Origin: CANJBX01 sp035556735
GTDB lineage: Bacteria > Pseudomonadota > Alphaproteobacteria > Rhizobiales > Xanthobacteraceae
DNA: 64,000 nucleotides
Direction of reading: 5' to 3'
NCBI GenBank assembly: GCA_035556735.1
Contig: DATMFF010000006.1
Coordinates: 248,001-312,000, forward strand
Of the stretch, positions 57,177-64,000 are shown in pieces. Position 1 is the stretch's first letter. The number at the start of each line of letters is the position of its first letter. The notes under the pieces were generated by a model that ran no database searches, was not told where the DNA came from, and saw only the letters and a program-made list of their open reading frames with translations. The translations under genes and the position numbers were made by a program.

Positions 57177-57482
57177 CTAGAAGCCACAGCGACGCGACGA
57201 GACCCGCACGTAGCCACCCTGCACATGCTTGTAGCAGACGCCGCGGTGCCAATAGTAGCCACGGCGGCGCTCGGCTTCAGCACCGATCGCTGCGCCGGCA
57301 ACTCCGCCGATCACGGCGCCGACAATAGCGCCTTCAGCGCGTCCGGTCGCGGCGCCGCCGATCACGCCCCCAACGACGCCCCCGACGATTGCGCCCCCGA
57401 TCGCGTCCTGAGCCGCCGCAGGATATGGCGTGACTGCGGGCAACGCCAGCAGCAGCGCTGCCGCGACAAACATCCGTTTCAT
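57177..57482 (-). CDS. Small secreted glycine-zipper protein
   Basis: A 101-residue exported protein. Signal peptide MKRMFVAAALLLALPAVTPYPAAAQ is followed by a glycine-zipper stretch (AIGGAIVGGVVGGVIGGAAT, GAIVGAVIGGVAGAAIGAEA) and a short Tyr/Arg-rich end with two cysteines (RGVCYKHV, RRCGF). It resembles a shortened relative of the BA14K-like protein at 48429 without its C-terminal domain. GAAGGGGG precedes the ATG at 57482. Confidence 0.75.
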   Translation of the reverse strand: MKRMFVAAALLLALPAVTPYPAAAQDAIGGAIVGGVVGGVIGGAATGRAEGAIVGAVIGGVAGAAIGAEAERRRGYYWHRGVCYKHVQGGYVRVSSRRCGF

Positions 57483-57570
57483 GAAAATCCCCCTTCTCGA
57501 CCGCGCCAGAATATTAAACGGATCACCCGTTTTCAAACATTGCGATAGCTCAACTCGCAAGGAAAACCCG

Positions 57571-59166
57571 CTATGCCACGGCTGGCAGAAGCCGACTGGC
57601 ATCGACCTGTTCCGGCGGATCGAGCGCGTCGATCAGTTGCACGTAGGCTGAGGCGGGCAAGGCTGGCGCGAACACAAAACCTTGGGCGGCGCGGATGCCT
57701 CGGCGTCGCAGTTCCACGACCTGATCGAAGTGTTCGACGCCTTCAGCCACCGTATCCATTCCCAGCTTGCGCGCCAGTTCGACCAGGGTCGCTATGATCG
57801 CCGCGGAATTTCGATCATCGTCCATCGAATCCACGAACATCTTGTCGATCTTGATGATATCCACCCCGAGCTTGAGGATCGCCGACAAGCCACTGTGGCC
57901 GGTTCCCACGTCGTCGAGGGCAACTTTGCAGCCCAGCACCTGGAGCGCCGCAATGACTTGCCGGGTTTTCTTGAAACTGCGCGGTTCCTGGCGCTCCGTC
58001 AGTTCCAGCACGATCTGCGAGAGCTTGATCGGAGAGCCGTAGAAGATCGATCGGACCTCGACGACAGTAGCCTCGTCTTCGAACTGTTCGGCCGTCAGGT
58101 TGAAGCTGACCCGGATATTCGGACAACGTCCGTACGGCCCGGCCAGATCCGCGCATGCCTGCCGCATCAAACTGCGGTTGAGCTCGTTGATCAGACGGTT
58201 CTCCTCCATCAGAGGAATGAACGTGCCCGGCATGCCCAGTGAGCCGTCAGGCCGACGCCAGCGTGCCAACACTTCAGCACCCACGAGGCGGCCTGTCGTG
58301 ATGTCGACTATAGGCTGATAGTACGGAACGAACTCACCCGCGGCGAGCGCAGCCGCAAGCTTTTCATGCGGCGCTTGCCGCCGGCGCTGCATCAGCAGCA
58401 TTGTGATTCCGAAGATGACCGAAGCGGCCGCACTGCTGAAGATGAGTCCGTTCGTGTGCGCATCCTCGTTTGCCGCCAGGGCTTGAGCCCGCGTCCGCAT
58501 GATCGTCGCGCGCACACCGAAGTTGCCCGATTCAGCGGTTGCGGTGAACAGGTCCTGGACCGGCGTCTGCCCCACCTCGGCGCTGTTGATGTCCGCTATC
58601 AACGTGCCGTCCGCGCCATGGATACGGGCATGGAGAGCTCCGGCTGGCGACGTGGCATCGGTAGGAAATACGATATCGGGGGCAAGGAGCGCAGCGATGG
58701 CATCGCCATTGTCGAGCACACGCCGTATCCGGACCATGTTGCGCTTGAGATCGGCGAAATACACGATCTCCACAAACGTGTCGCGCCTGTCGGTCTTGTA
58801 AGGCCGCCCGACGACACGACGCGGTCCCACTGCCAATCCGCTGTCCGTGCAAGACGTCTGTCCGTCCAGCCCGAGAATGCTGAACTCCTTGACCGGCGAC
58901 GTCGCGAAAGTGGCAGCAAGTAGGGCTTCCACGTGCGCCGGGCTGCACGACGTGACGCCATCGGCGACCAGGCTTTCTAATTTGGCGGTCGCGCGCCCAA
59001 GACGGGCATCGATCAAGTTGATTGCACGCTTGGCAATGAGGGCGACTTCGGCTCGGGTCTCGCGCTCGACCCTTCCTCCAAGCCACAAATCAAAGGCGAC
59101 GAAAGGGGTGCACGCCAGCAACACGCCGACGACCACCGGAACAAACTTCCGTCCCACGCTGTACAA
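57571..59166 (-). CDS. EAL-domain cyclic-di-GMP phosphodiesterase with CSS-type sensor
   Basis: A 531-residue membrane protein. Two membrane spans (about 8-28 and 240-260) flank a periplasmic domain with C74 and C106 (TSCSP and QTSCTDS), as in CSS-motif redox sensors. The EAL domain follows: EVLARW (E298), SFNLTAEQF, LELTERQ, DDVGTGHS, KIDKMFV, AEGVE, AAQGFVF. All metal and catalytic positions look intact, so it should hydrolyse c-di-GMP. Disulfide state outside would control it, as in PdeC-type enzymes. Confidence 0.93.
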   Translation of the reverse strand: MYSVGRKFVPVVVGVLLACTPFVAFDLWLGGRVERETRAEVALIAKRAINLIDARLGRATAKLESLVADGVTSCSPAHVEALLAATFATSPVKEFSILGLDGQTSCTDSGLAVGPRRVVGRPYKTDRRDTFVEIVYFADLKRNMVRIRRVLDNGDAIAALLAPDIVFPTDATSPAGALHARIHGADGTLIADINSAEVGQTPVQDLFTATAESGNFGVRATIMRTRAQALAANEDAHTNGLIFSSAAASVIFGITMLLMQRRRQAPHEKLAAALAAGEFVPYYQPIVDITTGRLVGAEVLARWRRPDGSLGMPGTFIPLMEENRLINELNRSLMRQACADLAGPYGRCPNIRVSFNLTAEQFEDEATVVEVRSIFYGSPIKLSQIVLELTERQEPRSFKKTRQVIAALQVLGCKVALDDVGTGHSGLSAILKLGVDIIKIDKMFVDSMDDDRNSAAIIATLVELARKLGMDTVAEGVEHFDQVVELRRRGIRAAQGFVFAPALPASAYVQLIDALDPPEQVDASRLLPAVA

Positions 59167-59308
59167 GCCGCCCCCCGGACAATCTCGGTCCAGAATCGCG
59201 GCAGAGCTTTAACGCACGATTAAGCTTATCCGGCCGGTCAGCAGACGGACGCTCCGGTAGCCAAATGTGGTTAATCCATTCCTTCCTCGGCGCCCCAGCA
59301 CCTCGACT

Positions 59309-61639
59309 TTAGTCGAAGAGACCGCGCTCCGAGCTTGCATCCTGGGCTTCGACGACGGCGAACGCGGTCATGTTGACAACGCCGCGGGCCGTGACTGCGG
59401 GCGTGAGAATATGTGCGGGCTGAGCAGCGCCAATCAGGATGGGGCCGACCGGCAACGCATCGGCGACCACCTTGATCATCTGGAAAGCGATATTAGCCGC
59501 ATCGAGGCTCGGCATGATCAGAACGTTGGCTTCGCCGGTCAGACGTGAGTGCGGAAAGACGCGCTCGCGCAAAGCCCGGTCCAGCGCGGAGTCCGCATGC
59601 ATCTCACCGTCGACCTCGAGCTCGGGATGTCGCGCCGCCAGAAGAGCGGTCGCATCCCGCATCTTGCGCGCCGAGTCGCTGTCGTGACTTCCAAAATCCG
59701 AATGGGAGATCAGCGCAATCTTCGGCTCGATTCCAAAACGTCGAACTTGCGTGGCCGCAAGCGCCGCCATCTCAGCCACTTCCGAGGCGGTCGGATTGAG
59801 CCGCACCTCCGTGTCAGCCAGAAAATAGGGCCCGCGCGAAGTGACGATCAGCGACAGAGCCGCAAACTCCGTGATTCCGGGCGCATAGCCGACCACGTCG
59901 CGGATATGCCGCAGGTGGCTCATGAAACGCCCCTCGACGCCGCAGATCAGGGCGTCTGCCTCGCGGCGGCGCAGTGCCAGCGCCGCGATGACCGTGGCAT
60001 TGGTGCGCAGGAGCGTGCGAGCCGCATCGGGCGTGATTCCCTTGCGGCCAGCGACCGCGATATAGTCCTGCACGTACGAACGGTAACGCGGGTCATCCTC
60101 AGGATTGATCAGATCGAAATCCTGCTTCGGCCGCATCGAGAGCCCGAAGCGTGCGAGCCGCGCCTCCACGACCGCGGGACGGCCGACAAGAATCGGACGC
60201 GCGAGCCCCTCCTCCACGACGACCTGAGCTGCGCGCAGGATGCGCTCGTCCTCGCCTTCGGCGTAGACAACCCGCTGTGGTGCCGACTTCGCCTTGGCGA
60301 ACACCGGCTTCATGATGAAACCGGACCGAAATACAAACCCGTTGAGCCGCTCAAGGTACTGATCGAAATTCGTGATCGGCCGGGTCGCCACGCCGGAGTC
60401 CATGGCCGCTCGCGCCACCGCCGGCGCGATGCGCAGGATCAGACGCGGATCAAACGGATTGGGGATGAGCGAGCCGCTGCCGAAATTCCGGGCCTCTCCG
60501 CCAGCCGCCCGCGCAGCCACTTCGGATGGCGCCTCCCGTGCCAGAGCCGCGATCGCGCGAACCGCGGCAAGCTTCATCTCCTCGTTGATGGCGGTAGCCC
60601 CGACATCGAGCGCCCCGCGAAAGATGTACGGGAAGCACAGCACATTGTTGACCTGGTTCGGGTAGTCAGAACGGCCGGTACAGATCATCGCGTCTGGTCT
60701 CGCCGCCAACGCGTCTTCCGGCGTAATCTCGGGTGTCGGATTGGCCAGCGCCATGATGAGCGGGCGGGCGGCCATCCGCTCCGCCATCTGCCGCGTCAGG
60801 ACACCCGGGGCCGATAGGCCGAGAAATACGTCGGCGCCATCGATCACGTCGGCCAAGGTTCGCTTCTCGGTTTTTTGTGCGTAGATCGCCTTCCAGCGGT
60901 CCATCAGGACCGGGCGGCCCTCGTACACGACACCTTCAATGTCCGTGACCCAGACGTTCTCTCGCTTCAATCCAAGCGTAACGAGCTGATTGAGGCACGC
61001 GATCGCCGCAGCGCCCGCCCCTGACGTCACCAACTTGATCTGGTCGAGCCGTTTGCCGGCGAGGTGCAACGCGTTCTCGATGGCGGCGGCGACGATGATT
61101 GCGGTGCCGTGCTGGTCATCGTGGAACACCGGAATCGTCATGCGAGCGCGGAGCTGAGCCTCGACCTCGAAGCATTCTGGGGCCTTGATGTCCTCGAGAT
61201 TGATTCCGCCGAATGTAGGTTCAAGCGCAGCAACGACGTCGACCAGCTTCTCGGGATCGTCGGCGGCAACCTCGATATCGAACACGTCGATGCCGGCGAA
61301 TTTCTTGAAAAGAACTGCCTTGCCTTCCATCACGGGTTTGCTGGCCAGCGGACCAATCGAGCCCAGCCCCAGCACGGCGCTGCCGTTCGATACGACTGCA
61401 ACCAGGTTGCCGCGCGCGGTCAATTCTGCGGCCGCAGCGTTATCGGCCACGATTGCCTCGCATGCGGCGGCGACGCCCGGCGAATAGGCGAGGGCCAAGT
61501 CTCGCTGGTTCGCGAGCGGCTTGGTCGGGAGAACCTCTAGTTTTCCCGGACGCGGCATCCGGTGATAGACCAGCGCACCCGAGCGCAGGTCATCGGACAG
61601 ATTCGACGTCGCGGGGCTGCCGTCTTTCACACCTGTCAT
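59309..61639 (-). CDS. maeB: NADP-dependent malic enzyme with phosphotransacetylase-like domain
   Basis: A 776-residue enzyme converting malate to pyruvate. Malic domains come first (VYHRMPRPGKLEVLPTKPL, LAYSPGVAAAC, LKFAGIDVFDIEV-like KKFAGIDVFDIEV, FHDDQHGTA, NPTPEI), then a phosphate acetyltransferase-like domain (about residues 440-770: VVYAEGEDERILRAAQV, ISHSDFGSH, IMPSLDAANIAFQMIK). The fused domain is regulatory in known MaeB enzymes. The ATG at 61639 starts MTGVKDG; codons before it in the frame are not family-like. Confidence 0.95.
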   Translation of the reverse strand: MTGVKDGSPATSNLSDDLRSGALVYHRMPRPGKLEVLPTKPLANQRDLALAYSPGVAAACEAIVADNAAAAELTARGNLVAVVSNGSAVLGLGSIGPLASKPVMEGKAVLFKKFAGIDVFDIEVAADDPEKLVDVVAALEPTFGGINLEDIKAPECFEVEAQLRARMTIPVFHDDQHGTAIIVAAAIENALHLAGKRLDQIKLVTSGAGAAAIACLNQLVTLGLKRENVWVTDIEGVVYEGRPVLMDRWKAIYAQKTEKRTLADVIDGADVFLGLSAPGVLTRQMAERMAARPLIMALANPTPEITPEDALAARPDAMICTGRSDYPNQVNNVLCFPYIFRGALDVGATAINEEMKLAAVRAIAALAREAPSEVAARAAGGEARNFGSGSLIPNPFDPRLILRIAPAVARAAMDSGVATRPITNFDQYLERLNGFVFRSGFIMKPVFAKAKSAPQRVVYAEGEDERILRAAQVVVEEGLARPILVGRPAVVEARLARFGLSMRPKQDFDLINPEDDPRYRSYVQDYIAVAGRKGITPDAARTLLRTNATVIAALALRRREADALICGVEGRFMSHLRHIRDVVGYAPGITEFAALSLIVTSRGPYFLADTEVRLNPTASEVAEMAALAATQVRRFGIEPKIALISHSDFGSHDSDSARKMRDATALLAARHPELEVDGEMHADSALDRALRERVFPHSRLTGEANVLIMPSLDAANIAFQMIKVVADALPVGPILIGAAQPAHILTPAVTARGVVNMTAFAVVEAQDASSERGLFD

Positions 61640-61794
61640 ATCTCGGCCGGCTTCAGAGCCGCCCGGCGTTGAGCGGCTGGGCGCGCGTTGCATGGATCGT
61701 TCACTCGTGTGGCATCGGGATCGCCCGAGGTGAAGCTGGCCGACGGCACCGCATGGTCGTTCGCCACGCTGGCGGCACGAACCGGGTTGGACAT
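61636..61794 (-). other. 52-codon frame overlapping the maeB start codon
   Basis: An ATG at 61794 opens a frame that ends in a TGA sharing bases with the maeB ATG (ATGA at 61639-61636). Third positions are GC-rich and the peptide begins SNPVRAASVANDHAVPSASF. No ribosome-binding site is visible. It could be a leader peptide coupled to maeB, or chance. I do not recognise it. Confidence 0.2.
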
Positions 61795-61924
61795 GGTGGC
61801 TGGAAAGCGGAAAGGCGCATGCGTCAGATGGCGTTGACCGGCGGGTGATTTGCCGTGTGAATAGCATCAACCACGTTCCGACGCCACCGGCCGATGCCGC
61901 AAATGCCTTGGAAATACTGGCAAA

Positions 61925-62140
61925 TCACTCCGGGGCGACTTCGGTGCCCCCCGGCGGCTGGCAGCCACTCGGGCAGCCCGCCTTGGACAGGCGCTCGGCA
62001 TGACCGTACAACGCCGTCAGCCTGCTCCAGTGGCAATTGCACGAGCCATTCTGATCGCGCGCGATCGTCTGGTCGTAGCGGATCCACCGCTCAGGCGCCC
62101 AAGTGTCGAACCCGGCGGGAAGAAGCGGCTGGAACGGCGC
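61925..62140 (-). pseudogene. Start-less protein-like fragment between aspS and maeB
   Basis: Seventy-one codons are open between a TGA (62143-62141) and a TGA (61927-61925), with no ATG, GTG or TTG near the front. The peptide looks real: PAGFDTWAPERWIRYDQTIA, then DQNGSCNCHWSRLTALYGHA and AGCPSGCQPPGG, with four cysteines in two pairs. It may be the 3' end of a gene that lost its beginning. I do not recognise the family. Confidence 0.35.
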
Positions 62141-62178
62141 TCAAACAACTCACGCCGGCTCAGCGTGAGAAGGCACGG

Positions 62179-64000
62179 TCACTTCTCCGGCAGGGCCAGC
62201 CGAATGTGCAACTCACGAAGCTGCTTCGGCGTCACTTCCGACGGAGCACCCATCAGCAGGTCTTCCGCGCGCTGATTCATCGGAAACAGGACTACTTCGC
62301 GCAAATTCTCTTCGCCGCAGAGCAGCATGACGATGCGATCGACCCCCGGCGCGATGCCGCCGTGCGGAGGCGCTCCCAGCGAGAGTGCGCGCAGCATCCC
62401 CCCGAACTTCTTCTCAAGCACGCCCTCATCATATCCGGCAATCGCAAACGCCTTCTTCATCACGTCCGGCCGGTGATTGCGGATCGCGCCGGACGACAGC
62501 TCCACCCCGTTGCACACGATGTCGTACTGGAAGGCCTGGATGCCGAGAATGGTCTCGCGATCGTTCGGGTCGAGCGCCAGGAAATCGTCGATCGGGAAGT
62601 TCGGCATCGAGAACGGATTGTGCGAGAAGTCGATCTTCTTCTCGTCCTCGTTCCATTCGTACATCGGAAAGTCGACGATCCAGCAAAACTCAAAGCGGTG
62701 CTTACCCACCAGCCCGAGCTCGGCGGCAACACGCGTGCGCGCTTCTCCGGCAAACTTGTATTGCTTCGCAGGAACGCCGCCGACGAAGAACACCGCGTCG
62801 CCGGTTTCGAATCCGTTGGGACGCAGGTCGAGGTATTTGCGCAGGAACTCGTCCGGCAAGCCGGAGGCGATCTTCACCGCCTCATTGGCCTGTGCGCCGA
62901 TGAACTTCTTCAGTTGCGCCGTACGTTCAGGTCCCAGATTCTTCGCGATGGGGCCGGCACCGTCTTCTTCGCCTTCGCGCCAGAAGATGTATCCGAGGCC
63001 CGGCTGCCCCTCGCCTTGCGCCCATGAGTTCATGCGGTCGCAGAACGCACGGTTGCCGCCGCCCGGGGCCGGGATCGCCCACACCTCGAAATTGGGATCG
63101 TTCTTGATCTGGCTCGCGAAGATCTTGAAACCGGAGTCGCGGAAGATCTCGGTTACGTTCGCCATAATGAGCGGATTGCGCAGATCGGGCTTGTCCGTGC
63201 CGAACGCGCGCGTCGCGGCGGCGAACGGGATCATCGGGAACTTCTGCGTCACAGGGCTGCCGTTGCCGAATTCTTCGAAGACACCACGCAGCACCGGCTC
63301 GACAGCGGCAAATACATCGTCCTGCGTGACGAAGCTCATTTCGATATCGAGCTGATAGAACTCGCCCGGCGAGCGGTCGGCGCGTGCATCCTCGTCACGG
63401 AAGCAAGGCGCGATCTGAAAATAGCGATCGAACCCCGAGATCATGATGAGCTGCTTGAATTGCTGCGGCGCCTGCGGCAGCGCGTAGAACTTACCGGGGT
63501 GAATGCGCGAGGGTACAAGGTAGTCGCGGGCGCCTTCCGGAGAAGACGCGGTTAAAATAGGCGTCTGGAATTCGAAGAAGCCCTGCTCCTTCATACGGCG
63601 GCGAAGCGAATCAATGATCTGCCCGCGCTTCACAATGTTGTTGTGGAGACGCTCGCGCCGCAGATCGAGGAACCGATAGCGCAGCCGTGTCTCCTCGGGA
63701 TATTCCTGCTCGCCGAACACCGGCATTGGCAGTTCGCCGGCCGGGCCGAGGACCTCGATGCTGGCCGCGAACACCTCGACCGCCCCGGTGGGAAGATCAG
63801 GGTTCTCGGTGCCCTCCGGGCGGCGGCGGACCAGGCCCTCCACGCGCACGACCCATTCCGCACGTAACGTTTCGGCCGTCTTGAAGGCCGGGGAGTCCGG
63901 ATCGGCGACGCACTGGACCAGCCCATAGTGATCACGCAAGTCGATGAACAGCACACCACCGTGGTCGCGGATGCGGTGGCACCAGCCGGCTACGCGCACG
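62179..64000 (-). CDS. aspS: Aspartyl-tRNA synthetase (N-terminus beyond window)
   Basis: A class II aminoacyl-tRNA synthetase charging tRNA-Asp. The anticodon-binding OB fold is at the start (VAGWCHRIRDHGGVLFIDLRDHYGLVQCVADPDSPAF), then motif 2 FRDEDARADRSPGEFYQLDIEMSF-type, the bacterial insertion domain with EEDGAGPIAKNLG, and motif 3 HGGIAPGVDRIVMLL. About 607 residues are in the window; roughly the first 15-20 residues lie beyond the right edge. Alphaproteobacterial AspRS of this type is often non-discriminating, but I cannot decide from sequence alone. Confidence 0.95.
   Translation of the reverse strand, partial: VRVAGWCHRIRDHGGVLFIDLRDHYGLVQCVADPDSPAFKTAETLRAEWVVRVEGLVRRRPEGTENPDLPTGAVEVFAASIEVLGPAGELPMPVFGEQEYPEETRLRYRFLDLRRERLHNNIVKRGQIIDSLRRRMKEQGFFEFQTPILTASSPEGARDYLVPSRIHPGKFYALPQAPQQFKQLIMISGFDRYFQIAPCFRDEDARADRSPGEFYQLDIEMSFVTQDDVFAAVEPVLRGVFEEFGNGSPVTQKFPMIPFAAATRAFGTDKPDLRNPLIMANVTEIFRDSGFKIFASQIKNDPNFEVWAIPAPGGGNRAFCDRMNSWAQGEGQPGLGYIFWREGEEDGAGPIAKNLGPERTAQLKKFIGAQANEAVKIASGLPDEFLRKYLDLRPNGFETGDAVFFVGGVPAKQYKFAGEARTRVAAELGLVGKHRFEFCWIVDFPMYEWNEDEKKIDFSHNPFSMPNFPIDDFLALDPNDRETILGIQAFQYDIVCNGVELSSGAIRNHRPDVMKKAFAIAGYDEGVLEKKFGGMLRALSLGAPPHGGIAPGVDRIVMLLCGEENLREVVLFPMNQRAEDLLMGAPSEVTPKQLRELHIRLALPEK

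Overview
The window reads as chromosomal DNA of a high-GC alphaproteobacterium, most likely of the order Hyphomicrobiales (Rhizobiales). The evidence is gene content: an aroQ-accB-accC run followed by aat, a DUF2155 protein and the NDUFA12-like complex I subunit, a very long adenosylcobalamin-dependent ribonucleotide reductase (nrdJ), a cyanide-insensitive bd oxidase, a BA14K-like protein, a DUF2778 protein and an Omp25/RopB-like barrel. Three families of short palindromic repeats of the kind common in Bradyrhizobium and relatives are scattered between genes. The species cannot be named from the sequence. I saw no rRNA, tRNA, CRISPR array or intact insertion sequence.

Layout. 1-10.5 kb: the tail of a solute-binding protein, a methyltransferase, an aminotransferase, a BepA-like protease, a DsbA-like protein, aroQ-accB-accC, an NfeD/slipin pair and aat. 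10.1-15 kb: secreted and membrane genes (a small Tyr/Gly-rich protein, a flippase, DUF2155, NDUFA12, an MscS channel). 15.2-19.5 kb: nrdJ, with a pair of NrdR-box-like sites spaced 31 bp apart and a leader of about 380 nt containing several stems. 19.5-22.1 kb: an AT-richer island with a DUF262 + AlbA_2/Schlafen-like fusion gene and an unknown gene; this is the best candidate for an undescribed defence-type system. 22-29.5 kb: quinone oxidoreductase, otsA, small secreted proteins, a DUF2778 protein and an outer-membrane barrel, separated by dense repeats including a 235-bp unit present three times in tandem. 29.6-35.2 kb: a five-gene peptide/nickel-type ABC importer. 35.4-44.6 kb: accessory and regulatory genes (two tandem paralogous secreted proteins, TetR, MFS, a SRPBCC-TfoX operon divergent from an HxlR regulator, a MetE-like enzyme, an orphan terminase-small-subunit-like gene running into repeats, msrB). 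44.8-48.3 kb: cioA-cioB plus a 42-residue DUF2474 protein, then membrane proteins. 48.4-57.5 kb: many small stress- or envelope-type genes (BA14K, SnoaL-like, SRPBCC, DUF2934, VOC, CreA, MFS, DoxX, polysaccharide deacetylase, Thivi_2564-like). 57.5-64 kb: an EAL-domain phosphodiesterase, the malic enzyme maeB, and aspS cut by the window edge.

How the genes work together. Clear units are accB/accC (acetyl-CoA carboxylase), nfeD/slipin (membrane quality control), the ABC importer, the CIO oxidase with its small subunit, and the HxlR/SRPBCC divergon with a perfect 12-bp palindrome between them. Start codons were chosen by ribosome-binding sites and family length; several genes use GTG or TTG. 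Family names come from recognition of motifs, without any database search.
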